A stretch of DNA of 64,000 nt. It comes from Mycobacteriales bacterium (GTDB lineage Bacteria > Actinomycetota > Actinomycetes > Mycobacteriales > Mycobacteriaceae). Shown here one piece after another: positions 43,202-53,194 of the stretch; positions within the stretch are counted from its first letter, which is position 1, and each line of letters begins with the position of its first letter. Where the stretch lies: NCBI GenBank assembly GCA_012842085.1, contig DUTM01000011.1, positions 1 to 64,000 of the forward strand. Reading direction: 5' to 3'. The translations under genes were made by a program, and so were the position numbers. The notes beneath the pieces were generated by a model, which was not told where the DNA came from, did no database searches, and saw only the letters and a program-made list of their open reading frames with translations.

Positions 43202-44053
43202 CTACAGGTCTCCGTTAAAGTCAGCCGGATCCCGACTCATCCGACCGTCCGGTTTGTCCATATTGGTAATTTTTTCCATGTCTTCGTCATCCAGAACAAA
43301 GTCGAAGACATCAAAATTTTCTTCCATACGGTCGCGATGTGTGGTCTTCGGAATAACCACATTAGTTAACTGAATATGCCAACGAATAACAACCTGAGCA
43401 GGAGTTTTGCCGTACTTGTCGGCAATCTCCTGGAGTACATTATCTCCCAGAACTGTGCCGCGCCCGAGCGGACTCCACGCAGAGGTGCGAACACCCAGAC
43501 TACGGTGCACATCCCGCATGTCCTGCTGCGAAAACTCAGGATGGAGTTCAATCTGGTTGAGGGAGGGAGCAACTCCCGTGTCGCGCACCAGGTCGTGCAG
43601 GGTGTTTTCGGTAAAGTTGGACACTCCAATGCTGCGAATATGGCCAGCATCGCGGAGTTCAATCATGGTTTCCCACGTTTCGCGATACTTGTTGACGGCA
43701 GGCTGTGGCCAGTGGATGAGGTAAAGATCAACATAGTCGAAGTCAAGGCGGTCCATACTGGCGTGGAAAGCATCGCGGGCTTCGTCACGGCCATGAGAGG
43801 TGTTCCACAGCTTGGTGGTGACGTAAATATCCTCACGGGGAATACCAGAATCCCGGATAGCGGCACCCACTTCTTGTTCATTGCCGTAAAGAGCGGCGGT
43901 GTCAAAATGCCGGTATCCGACTTCTAATGCCTCCGACACAACCCGATAAGCCTCGTCGGCGGGGACTTTATAAAGGCCAAAACCTAGTTGGGGTATAAGC
44001 GTTCCGTCGGTCAGGATCAATTCTGGGATAACATTTTTAAGGTTATTCGTCAT
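43202..44053 (-). CDS. Aldo/keto reductase
   Basis: NADPH-dependent reductase of about 283 aa with the AKR5 look of the 2,5-diketogluconate reductase group. The catalytic tetrad is visible: Asp and Tyr in GYRHFDTAALYGNE, Lys in YVTTKLWNTSH, His in LYLIHWPQP. The C-terminal NADPH site has VVIRWHIQLTNVVIPKTTH. The substrate is not known. I place the start at the ATG at 44053: TACTAT lies exactly 6 nt upstream, so a leaderless transcript is likely and the longer frame to 44167 is not used. It is divergent from the alpha-amylase gene. Confidence 0.92.
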   Translation of the reverse strand: MTNNLKNVIPELILTDGTLIPQLGFGLYKVPADEAYRVVSEALEVGYRHFDTAALYGNEQEVGAAIRDSGIPREDIYVTTKLWNTSHGRDEARDAFHASMDRLDFDYVDLYLIHWPQPAVNKYRETWETMIELRDAGHIRSIGVSNFTENTLHDLVRDTGVAPSLNQIELHPEFSQQDMRDVHRSLGVRTSAWSPLGRGTVLGDNVLQEIADKYGKTPAQVVIRWHIQLTNVVIPKTTHRDRMEENFDVFDFVLDDEDMEKITNMDKPDGRMSRDPADFNGDL

Positions 44054-44120
44054 AGCTAAATAGTAACGAGACTCAAGAAAAAACACTCTCAATCCATAGA
44101 AATTTCCGTATTCTGGATAT
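44054..44120. promoter_or_regulatory. Divergent leaderless promoters, aldo/keto reductase / alpha-amylase
   Basis: Minus strand: TACTAT (44060-44065), 6 nt, ATG (44053). Plus strand: TATTCT (44109-44114), 6 nt, ATG (44121). The same spacing on both sides is a strong hint that both transcripts begin at or near their start codons. -35 boxes are not clear. Confidence 0.6.
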
Positions 44121-45662
44121 ATGCAGGGTTCTTTAAGGGACAAGATAACCCCCCTTCCCATGTTCATTGCCTATGCGGTGACCTCGGTAATCGCTGTTCT
44201 TGGGCTTATTATCGGCATGACATGGTGGTTCACTACCAGCGAGCATTCGGAAAAGAGATTTGAACCACAAAATGGAAACTCCCTGTCGGCGAAAGAATTC
44301 CGCGACGTGGGAATCCAAATGTTTCAGTGGCCGTGGACGGCTGTCGCCCAAGAATGCCGAAACACATTGGGCACCATGGGTATTCGCAGAGTACTCATTA
44401 GCCCTCCCCACGAAAACCTCAATATCCCCACGTGGACCAGCTCTTACGCTCCCGTCAGCTATAAACTGAACTCCAAACTTGGTAGCCGCGAAGAATTTGC
44501 GGCCATGGTCCAAGAATGTGGGCGGCACGGAGTCGACATCATCGCCGACGCCGTCATGAACCACATGTCTCCCGTCATCCCTCCCTACACAGGTATAGAC
44601 GGAACCACTTTTAGCCAGTACAACTACCCAGGTCCGGGCCGCTACAGCTACCAGGATTTCCACCACTGCACCTTCACCCCCGATGGCGTCATGCGCAGCT
44701 ACCAAGATCGGGGCCAAGTGCAGGAATGTGATGCCCTCGCTCTCCCCGACCTCAACACCTCCTCACCGCATGTTTTAGGGCAGCTGAACAGCTATCTGCA
44801 GGACCTGCTCAATCTGGGAGTCGCGGGCTTTCGTATCGATGCTGCCAAACATATTGCGGCAGCTGATGTCGCCAAAATTCTCGACAAAGTACCCGCAGAC
44901 AAATTCGTGGTGCAGGAGGTCATCCCCGGTATTGGGGAGACCATTAAACCTGAGGAATATTTGGACACCGGCAGGGTCTTCGACTTTGCTTTCGCAGGGG
45001 TCGTTGCAGATGCCCTGAAATACCAGGATCTGCCTGCACTATTTTCTGCCGGCTCGGAACGTGGCCTCATTGGGAGGTCACATGCTGTTCCCATCGTCAC
45101 CAACCACGATTTGGAACGTGACGTCCCCGACCTGCTCAACTACACCAACGGGTGGCGCTTCTACTTCGCCAATCTTTTAATGCTGGCCACCGACCACGGC
45201 GGCCCGTTCCTCTACACCGGTTACGCTTTCACCGAACGGGATGCCCCCTCTCCGATGACCCCCGGCGGTTACGTGAAAGAACCACACTGTGCCATCAACC
45301 CGTTCCGCCCGGCGCCCGCCGAATTTTCCTGCATGCAGCGTCTTCCCGCAGTCGCCACCATGGTGCAGTGGCGGCTGCGGGCAATGAGTGGCGAACTGGC
45401 ACCTCCCGCCAACCACACGAGTGATGTTCCGATACTTAGCCCTGCCCAAATTATTTGGCGCGGTGACGGCGCTGTGGCTCTCCTGCGCAACGGTCTCCTT
45501 TTCGCCGCGAATGTGGGTGACGCTCCCGTCCAAATCCCACTTAATAACAGCTTGACGGACACCTCTACGCTGCGCTCCTTGCGGGGACACGAAGTGAGTT
45601 ATGACGGCTCGGTTCTTACTGTAAAACCGTTCGATATCGTCGTCTCAATGCGGCCTCGCTAG
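44121..45662 (+). CDS. Membrane-anchored alpha-amylase (GH13)
   Basis: A 513-aa glycoside hydrolase acting outside the membrane on starch or glycogen-like glucans. An uncleaved hydrophobic helix near residues 14-36 (FIAYAVTSVIAVLGLIIG) has no clear signal-peptidase site. The catalytic part has DIIADAVMNHM (region I), GVAGFRIDAAKH (nucleophile Asp), VVQEVI (acid/base Glu) and VTNHDLERDV (region IV). It resembles the Streptomyces/animal-type alpha-amylases. There is no starch-binding domain. Leaderless start with TATTCT 6 nt upstream. The S33 hydrolases that follow are also exported. Confidence 0.88.
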   Translation: MQGSLRDKITPLPMFIAYAVTSVIAVLGLIIGMTWWFTTSEHSEKRFEPQNGNSLSAKEFRDVGIQMFQWPWTAVAQECRNTLGTMGIRRVLISPPHENLNIPTWTSSYAPVSYKLNSKLGSREEFAAMVQECGRHGVDIIADAVMNHMSPVIPPYTGIDGTTFSQYNYPGPGRYSYQDFHHCTFTPDGVMRSYQDRGQVQECDALALPDLNTSSPHVLGQLNSYLQDLLNLGVAGFRIDAAKHIAAADVAKILDKVPADKFVVQEVIPGIGETIKPEEYLDTGRVFDFAFAGVVADALKYQDLPALFSAGSERGLIGRSHAVPIVTNHDLERDVPDLLNYTNGWRFYFANLLMLATDHGGPFLYTGYAFTERDAPSPMTPGGYVKEPHCAINPFRPAPAEFSCMQRLPAVATMVQWRLRAMSGELAPPANHTSDVPILSPAQIIWRGDGAVALLRNGLLFAANVGDAPVQIPLNNSLTDTSTLRSLRGHEVSYDGSVLTVKPFDIVVSMRPR

Positions 45663-45714
45663 CCCCACTTCACCGGTAAAGTGGAAATAGTTCACGTTAT
45701 TCCGAGGGAGCACC

Positions 45715-47310
45715 ATGAGATCTTTTTTCACAGCTCACAAAAAAGTTAGTTTTGTAGCCACCGCAGCGCTTATTACAGGCCTTCTCACATCGCCCATAAA
45801 TGCACCGCAAGCTGCGGCTCAACCGGGAGATCCTCTCCAATGGGGCCCCTGTCCGCAGAGTGCGGGATTCCGTGATTCCGACGGCGCCGAGTGTGCTTTA
45901 TTTAAAGCTCCCATGGACTACCAAAAACCGGATGGGAAAAAGATCACCATCATGATGTCGCGGATTAAAGCGACCGGCCCCTCCAAGGGAGTTATCTTTG
46001 TGAACCCGGGCGGCCCCGGCGGCCACGCCCTCAACATGTGGGCGGGGCTGGTGGAAAGAGGACCTGCGAAAGCCCTCCGTCCCAGTTTCGACCTCATCTC
46101 TGTGCAGCCCCGTGGTCTGGTGAACGCCACTCCCCTCGCGCCCTGCCCGGATCTTGCCGTAGATGCGACTAAGGAAGAACGCGAAAAGAACAAGAAGTGC
46201 CTTTCGGAGTTCAACGAATATTTCAAGACCGTGAACACTGAAAACACGGCACGCGACTTCGACACTGCTCGCAAATTCCTGGGTGAAGAAAAAATCCACT
46301 ACTTTGGTGGTTCCTACGGCACCTACTTGGGCGCGGTTTACCTGTCCCTCTTCCCGAAACAGACGGGACGTTTCGTGTTGGACTCGGCGGTGGACCCGGA
46401 CCGTATCTGGTTTGACGCGTTCTCCTTACAAGGCGAGTGGCAGCGGAAGCGCATGTACGAAATGTTTGAGTTTTTCGCGGCCCGCGACGATCTCTACCAC
46501 TTGGGAGATATGCCGCTGAAGGCTTACACCAGCTGGTATCGCGTCATTGAACAGGAAATGGGAGGGCCACTCACCCCGCGGATGACACCTCCGCCTGCCC
46601 AGATTGGTGATGTTCCCCCAGTGTTCAAGGAGCTCGCCGAAGAATACCTTTCCGCCAAAAATGCACTCACCCCGGCAGCTGCCCGCTTCGAACGGATGAT
46701 TAAAAACTGGACCGTACCACCCAAGATTGGCCCCATGCACAACCTCTGGGAGTTGACGGGTCGAGCCTTCACCAGCCGTGCTCTCTGGCCACGCGTGGCG
46801 CACTACATCAAACATCCCGATCCGCAGGAGCAAACTCCGGAAGAGGAGCGGGAAAACCTCTACAGCACCAACACGTTCCTGGCCGTCACCTGCAACGAAA
46901 ATGTTGCGAAAGCGCAGCCTCTGCAGGGGGTAAAAGTGTTGACAGGTTTAGCGACCGGCGCAGACTGGTTCGAAATTAAGGACCGCGCGGTGGCCTCCGG
47001 CCTGCAGTGCATTACTTTCCCCCGGACGACCACTCCGGTGAAGGTTGAAAACAAGAACTTGGATGTGCGTCCTGTCGTTATCCAATCCTTCCGCGACACG
47101 CAGACCCCGTATGTGCAGGGCCCTGCCTTAGCGAAGAAAGTGAACGCATACTTCATCCAGGCGGAGGGTGGCGACCACGGTGTGTACGTGCGCCACAATC
47201 CGATGATGTGGAAAGCAATTAATGATTACTACTATGGGGCGGCCATCACGATCTCCTACGTCCCGTACTCCACCATTCCCGAAATGGTGTACACCCCGAA
47301 AGGTAAATAA
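45715..47310 (+). CDS. Exported S33-family alpha/beta hydrolase (tripeptidyl aminopeptidase-like) 1
   Basis: A 531-aa exported serine hydrolase related to Hip1/CaeA (Rv2224c) and Streptomyces tripeptidyl aminopeptidases. The signal peptide ends at AQA near residue 40. The oxyanion turn is FVNPGGPGG; the nucleophile Ser is in YFGGSYGTYLGA; Asp is in RDTQTPYV and His in GGDHGVYV. The C-terminal part is the TAP-like domain. It is 531 aa, a common length. Its stop codon overlaps the start of the second copy (TAATG). A protein or lipid substrate cannot be decided. Confidence 0.9.
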   Translation: MRSFFTAHKKVSFVATAALITGLLTSPINAPQAAAQPGDPLQWGPCPQSAGFRDSDGAECALFKAPMDYQKPDGKKITIMMSRIKATGPSKGVIFVNPGGPGGHALNMWAGLVERGPAKALRPSFDLISVQPRGLVNATPLAPCPDLAVDATKEEREKNKKCLSEFNEYFKTVNTENTARDFDTARKFLGEEKIHYFGGSYGTYLGAVYLSLFPKQTGRFVLDSAVDPDRIWFDAFSLQGEWQRKRMYEMFEFFAARDDLYHLGDMPLKAYTSWYRVIEQEMGGPLTPRMTPPPAQIGDVPPVFKELAEEYLSAKNALTPAAARFERMIKNWTVPPKIGPMHNLWELTGRAFTSRALWPRVAHYIKHPDPQEQTPEEERENLYSTNTFLAVTCNENVAKAQPLQGVKVLTGLATGADWFEIKDRAVASGLQCITFPRTTTPVKVENKNLDVRPVVIQSFRDTQTPYVQGPALAKKVNAYFIQAEGGDHGVYVRHNPMMWKAINDYYYGAAITISYVPYSTIPEMVYTPKGK

Positions 47311-49118
47311 TGGCTGAATCGTCGAGACGTGGAACTTTGCATAGCCGCTCGCGCAGAGTTCGCCGGTTCTATGGAATTGTTGGTGGCCTCGCACTCGTTG
47401 CGGGACTGATTACTGCCCCGTTCACCCCTGCCAAGGCGGCAGCAGCTCCGGGTGATCCGTTGCAGTGGGGGCCGTGCCCCAAAAACGCGAACATTATGGA
47501 GGAATATCCCACTGAGTGTGCAACCTTCCAGGTTCCTATGGATTACTCCCAACCACACAGAGAAAAGATCACTCTCACCATGTCGCGCATGAAAGCGCAG
47601 GGCAAGAGTAAGGGAGTTATTTTTACGAACCCCGGTGGACCTGGTGGTCTTGCGCTGGACCTGTGGAACTGGATAGTCGATATGGGTGCTGCGAAAGACC
47701 TGTGGAAAGACTATGACCTGATTGCTGTGCAGCCCCGCGGCCTGGTGAGCGCTACCGCTCTGTTGCCTTGTGTGACAGAGGAGCAGGCCTATGACCTTGT
47801 CTCAGAGGTCATTGCCGATGACGAAAAGCAGGCCCAAAAGGATAAAGAAAAAGCAGAGCGGGAAGGATTGGAGAAACCGGCGGGCGTGGTGGACGACGCC
47901 CGGGATTCACTCACCGGTTTTTTGGGTGATGTGAAGTCTCTCTTCTCCGAGCCGCAGCCCCAAGAAGAGGCTGACGGGCCTGAGATTACGAAAGAGTGCG
48001 TGGACAAATTCCTCACCTATTTCCGCACCGTCAACACCGAAAACACGGCCCGCGACTTCGATATGGCGCGCCAATATTTAGGTGAAGACGTCATCCACTA
48101 CTACGGTGCCTCCTACGGCACCTACCTGGGTGCGGTGTATCTGTCTCTCTTCCCCGAGCACACTGGACGTTTCGTACTGGACTCCGGCATTGATCCGGAC
48201 TGGGTGTGGTACCGCGGCTTCGAGGCGCAAGCCGATTCGCAGCGGGAACGCATGTACGAGATGTTCGAGTTCATCGCCGAACACAACGATATTTACCACC
48301 TGGGAGACACGCCGCTCAAGGTGTACACCAAGTGGTACAACATTGTGAATGAGGAGATGGGCGGCCCGGGTACTCCCCGCATTACCGCCCCACCGGCCCA
48401 GATCGGTGACGTGCCTCCTGCCTACCAGGAACGCGCCGAAGAGTATCTGCAGGCTTATAACGCCGGCCGCCCCGTTGTGGACCGTTTCACCCGCATGCTG
48501 CAGGCCTGGCTAGTGCCCCCGTTTGCTGCTAAGGAAGGCACCGACCTGGCGACGGTAACATCCTCTGGTTACACCTCCCGGCGCAACTGGCCCAAGATCG
48601 CCTACTATATGCAGCACCGCGATATTGATACCAGCCTCTATGAGACCGAAGAGCTGCCGGCTCTGGCTACAAGTGGACTGGTGTTCCTCGCTGTGGTCTG
48701 TAACGAGAACGCAGTGCCCCCGAAGGTACTTAACCTGCCGGGTGTGGTCACTGGGCATTTCTCCGGACAGGACATGTTCGAGATTAATAAGCGGTTGACG
48801 ACGTCTGGTGTGATGTGTGCGCTCTTCCCGCCCACAACTAAACCAGTTCCGGTGGCTAACAAGAACCTGAAGTGGCGGCCGCTGGTGTTGCAGTCGCTGA
48901 AGGACACGCAGACTGTTTATGTGGAGGGCGCTGCATTGGCTTCCCTACTGAACGCCTACTTCGTGACGGTGGCCGGCGGCGACCACGGTGTCTACGTCCA
49001 GCACAGCCCGAAGGCGTGGACCCTGGTGAACGACTACCTTAACGGCAAACCAGTAACAGAGCACCACTTGCCGTACGCAGAGGTGCAGAAGTTGATATAC
49101 AAGCCGAAAGCCTCCTAA
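47310..49118 (+). CDS. Exported S33-family alpha/beta hydrolase 2 (tandem paralogue)
   Basis: A 602-aa tandem paralogue of the preceding gene. Oxyanion turn FTNPGGPGG, nucleophile in YYGASYGTYLGA, Asp in LKDTQTVYV, His in GGDHGVYV: the triad is complete. It has an extra charged segment of about 60 residues between the N-terminal half and the CVDKFLTYFRTVNTENTARD block (Lys/Glu rich, then Pro/Gln/Glu). The export signal is basic at the start (RRGTLHSRSRRVRRF) with a hydrophobic stretch ending near AKAAAA. The 1-bp TAATG overlap shows coupling. Convergent gltA follows 52 bp later. Confidence 0.9.
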   Translation: MAESSRRGTLHSRSRRVRRFYGIVGGLALVAGLITAPFTPAKAAAAPGDPLQWGPCPKNANIMEEYPTECATFQVPMDYSQPHREKITLTMSRMKAQGKSKGVIFTNPGGPGGLALDLWNWIVDMGAAKDLWKDYDLIAVQPRGLVSATALLPCVTEEQAYDLVSEVIADDEKQAQKDKEKAEREGLEKPAGVVDDARDSLTGFLGDVKSLFSEPQPQEEADGPEITKECVDKFLTYFRTVNTENTARDFDMARQYLGEDVIHYYGASYGTYLGAVYLSLFPEHTGRFVLDSGIDPDWVWYRGFEAQADSQRERMYEMFEFIAEHNDIYHLGDTPLKVYTKWYNIVNEEMGGPGTPRITAPPAQIGDVPPAYQERAEEYLQAYNAGRPVVDRFTRMLQAWLVPPFAAKEGTDLATVTSSGYTSRRNWPKIAYYMQHRDIDTSLYETEELPALATSGLVFLAVVCNENAVPPKVLNLPGVVTGHFSGQDMFEINKRLTTSGVMCALFPPTTKPVPVANKNLKWRPLVLQSLKDTQTVYVEGAALASLLNAYFVTVAGGDHGVYVQHSPKAWTLVNDYLNGKPVTEHHLPYAEVQKLIYKPKAS

Positions 49119-49170
49119 GGCAAAGACGCCATAGGGCAACGGCTCACAATAACGAGACCGAGCGTACTTA

Positions 49171-50475
49171 CTACTGACGTTCTTCGAGCGGAATGTAGGT
49201 GCGCTCGGTTTCTCCTTGGTAGACCTGGCGGGGTCGGAAAATCTTGGAGCGCGGATCAGCGTTCTGTTCACGCCAGTGAGCGATCCATCCGGGGAGGCGG
49301 CCGAAGGAGAAAAGCGGGGTAAACATGTCGGTGGGGAAACCGATAGCACGGTAAATGAGCCCCGTGTAGAAGTCAACGTTCGGGTAGAGGCGACGCTCCA
49401 CAAAGTAGTCGTCGTTGAGGGCGCGATCCTCCAGCTCCAGTGCGATGTCAAGAAGTTCGTCGCCTCCCAGCATGTCAATGACACGGTGGGCGTGCTTCTT
49501 CACAATGGCGGCACGCGGATCGTAGTTCTTGTAGACGCGGTGTCCGAAGCCCATCAGTCGGACGCCGTCCTCCTTGTTCTTCACCTTCTCCATGAACTTG
49601 TCAGCGTCACCGCCGTTGTCACGGATATTTTCAAGCATTTCCAGTACCGCCTGGTTGGCGCCACCGTGGAGGGGACCGTACAGGGCATCTACACCTGCAG
49701 CGACAGAAACAAACAGGTTTGCATTGGCAGAACCAACTGTTCGGACGGTGGAGGTGGAACAGTTCTGCTCATGGTCAGCGTGCAGAATAAGCAGCACTTC
49801 CATCGTGTGTACGAGTTCCGGATCCAGCTCGTACTCTTGGGAAGGTGATCCGAACATCATGCGCAGGAAGTTCTCCACCAACGTGTATTCGTGGCGGGGA
49901 TACATGGGTGCCATGCCGTGCAGACGACGGTAAATATCCGCGATGATCATCGGAACTTGTCCCATAATGACCTGGGTGGCTTTCTCCACCTGTTCCGGAT
50001 CGTGCGGGTCTAAGCAACTCTGGTTGTAGTTGCTGAGCAGGTTGATGGCACCAGCGATAGAAGGCATGGGGTGGCCATCGCGGGGAATGGCTTCATAGAT
50101 TTTGCGGAAGTCCCAATCCAGCTCCGTGTTGTATTTGATACCCATCCGGAACTCTTCAAGTTGGGTGAAATCTGGCAGCTCGCCGTGCATCAGCAGGTAA
50201 GCAACCTCCATGAAGGTTGATTTTTCTGCTAACTCTTCGATGGAGTAGCCGCGATACCGCAGCACGCCTTCATCGCCATCGATGAAGGTGATCTGGGATT
50301 TGACGGAACCGGTGTTGACGAAACCGTTATCCAGGGTGATGAATCCAGTCTCGGACAGCAGCTTGCCGAGTTCAACCCCGTCATAGCCATCCGTGGAATG
50401 CGCAACTGGGAGGTCAATTTCTTGCCCGTTGGGTAGCACCAACTTTGCTGTTTCATTGACGTTCTCTCGAGACAC
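49171..50475 (-). CDS. gltA: Citrate synthase (GltA type)
   Basis: A 434-aa hexameric-type citrate synthase that condenses oxaloacetate and acetyl-CoA. It shows ITFIDGDEGVLRYRGYSIEE at the start and catalytic His residues in LILHADHEQNCSTSTVR and LYGPLHGGANQAVLEML; GFGHRVYKNYDPRA binds substrate and the catalytic Asp is in NVDFYTGLIYRAIG. GTG start with AAAGGAA upstream. The C-terminus matches GltA2 (Rv0896). An upstream gap of 180 bp contains its promoter; no clear operator was recognised. Confidence 0.96.
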   Translation of the reverse strand: MSRENVNETAKLVLPNGQEIDLPVAHSTDGYDGVELGKLLSETGFITLDNGFVNTGSVKSQITFIDGDEGVLRYRGYSIEELAEKSTFMEVAYLLMHGELPDFTQLEEFRMGIKYNTELDWDFRKIYEAIPRDGHPMPSIAGAINLLSNYNQSCLDPHDPEQVEKATQVIMGQVPMIIADIYRRLHGMAPMYPRHEYTLVENFLRMMFGSPSQEYELDPELVHTMEVLLILHADHEQNCSTSTVRTVGSANANLFVSVAAGVDALYGPLHGGANQAVLEMLENIRDNGGDADKFMEKVKNKEDGVRLMGFGHRVYKNYDPRAAIVKKHAHRVIDMLGGDELLDIALELEDRALNDDYFVERRLYPNVDFYTGLIYRAIGFPTDMFTPLFSFGRLPGWIAHWREQNADPRSKIFRPRQVYQGETERTYIPLEERQ

Positions 50476-50655
50476 GCGTATTCCTTTCCTCGTCGACTGG
50501 TTCCAGATGGTGTTTCAGAAAGCCAGCCGAAGCCAGTTTAAGAACAGGGCTTTTCCTATTCTAAAACATTGTCACCTTTACATGATCCCTTAGAAATTTT
50601 TCCGTTATGTTACGGAGTCCTTAAACAGCACTATAAAATTTTACATTCCCCAGTC

Positions 50656-51711
50656 TCAAGCGTCTGCCCGCAGACGCCATTTCCCAGTCCACCCCAAACC
50701 TGGTTCCACCACAATGACGTCCTGTCCGCTCACCATTGCATTGGGTGGGCAAGTCATGGGCTCAACTGCCAAAGCTCGCCCTTTACCTGGGAAAGGAACC
50801 GTTTTCTCGCCGGTTGTGAAAATCTGCAGCCACGGGAATTCCCCGTCTGCTTCCATCACTACAGCAAGTTTTTTATTGTCGTCAACCTCTGCTGTGAGGC
50901 GTGCTAACTCTTGCCAACCGTCGTGGATTGGGGCAAGCGTAGAAACCGTAAAAGGTGTGTCGAACCACACATCTTTCATGAGGCATTGCCGGTTAATTTC
51001 CGGAGTTCCCTCCCCCACAGGATGCATTTCTCCGGTGGGAAGATTCCGGTCCGTCGTCACCCACCAATCATCCACTTGCGCCAACAGGGTGCTCTCGTCA
51101 AGGTCTGCACCACCCGCCGTGATATAAGGATGCGCACCATATCCCCATGGCATAGCCGAACGGGACTTATTCTCCACACCAGCGGAAACCACCAGGCCTT
51201 CCGCTGTCACTTCATAACGGACAGAAGCAATAAACTCCCATGGCCAGCCGGTGCCACTGGCAGGCGAATGGGAATACAGCAAAGTTGCGAAGGAGTTGTC
51301 GGCTGCTCTTTCCGAAACGGTCCACACAACGTCAGTGGCCAGTCCATGGATCGCGTTGTCCAGGTCCGGTTCCGTCATCTCCAGGTGGACGAGGGTGTTA
51401 CGGAAAATAAAATGTGCGTCCTCAATCCGGTTGGGCCACGGTACTAATGTTTGCCCACAGGTGTAGGGGCTTTCTTGCCCGTACGGTTCCGCCAAGGGAA
51501 GCGCCGTCGCATCCTCTTTGTCTCTCCACCACAGGCCTTGAAGTGCCGCACCCCGTCGGTCAATGAGCGCCACGTAATTCTTGTTGTGCAAAACCAGGGA
51601 GCGTCCCGACTGGATACTTTGCGCAATTTCATCACGTAAATCCGCAGTAAGTCCAGCGACTTTACCTAACGGCTCCAGTACTTCTTCATGTTCGTTACGG
51701 GCAGTAGCCAT
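50656..51711 (-). CDS. Aldose 1-epimerase family protein
   Basis: A 351-aa protein of the galactose-mutarotase fold. Visible elements are GAALQGLWWRD, TLVPWPNRIEDAHF (the conserved PWPNRI), HGLATDVVWTV (with the catalytic-type His), MPWGYGAHPYITAGG (the GxHPYF-like motif with the second His) and the late PFPGKGRALAVEPMT with a Glu before PMT. The sugar is not known. It lies upstream of gltA on the same strand, with divergent serC next to it. Confidence 0.85.
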   Translation of the reverse strand: MATARNEHEEVLEPLGKVAGLTADLRDEIAQSIQSGRSLVLHNKNYVALIDRRGAALQGLWWRDKEDATALPLAEPYGQESPYTCGQTLVPWPNRIEDAHFIFRNTLVHLEMTEPDLDNAIHGLATDVVWTVSERAADNSFATLLYSHSPASGTGWPWEFIASVRYEVTAEGLVVSAGVENKSRSAMPWGYGAHPYITAGGADLDESTLLAQVDDWWVTTDRNLPTGEMHPVGEGTPEINRQCLMKDVWFDTPFTVSTLAPIHDGWQELARLTAEVDDNKKLAVVMEADGEFPWLQIFTTGEKTVPFPGKGRALAVEPMTCPPNAMVSGQDVIVVEPGLGWTGKWRLRADA

Positions 51712-51796
51712 GCTTACCTACTTTCGGAGAGACGGCGCGTTCTTTAGTACCTTCAGTCTACGGCTCAACTAACAGTTGCGGGCGGAGAAAGACTAG

Positions 51797-53032
<1,236 letters not shown>

Positions 53033-53071
53033 GTCTGCGCCCCGCGCAACAACTACATAAACGTGAAAAAG

Positions 53072-53113
53072 AACCGTGGTGAAACCGGATAATCTGGTTT
53101 TACCACGGTTTTT
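53072..53113 (+). terminator. Terminator after serC
   Basis: AACCGTGGTGAAACCGG and CTGGTTTTACCACGGTT form a 17-bp stem with few mismatches and a 5-nt loop, then TTT. It sits about 40 bp past the stop. Confidence 0.85.
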
Positions 53114-53194
53114 CGCTGTGGCTTCCGCACTTAGACACACCACGTCCGCTAAAGTTGTGTTAGAGATGTAACCACAAGTGGGAGGTGAAGCCTG

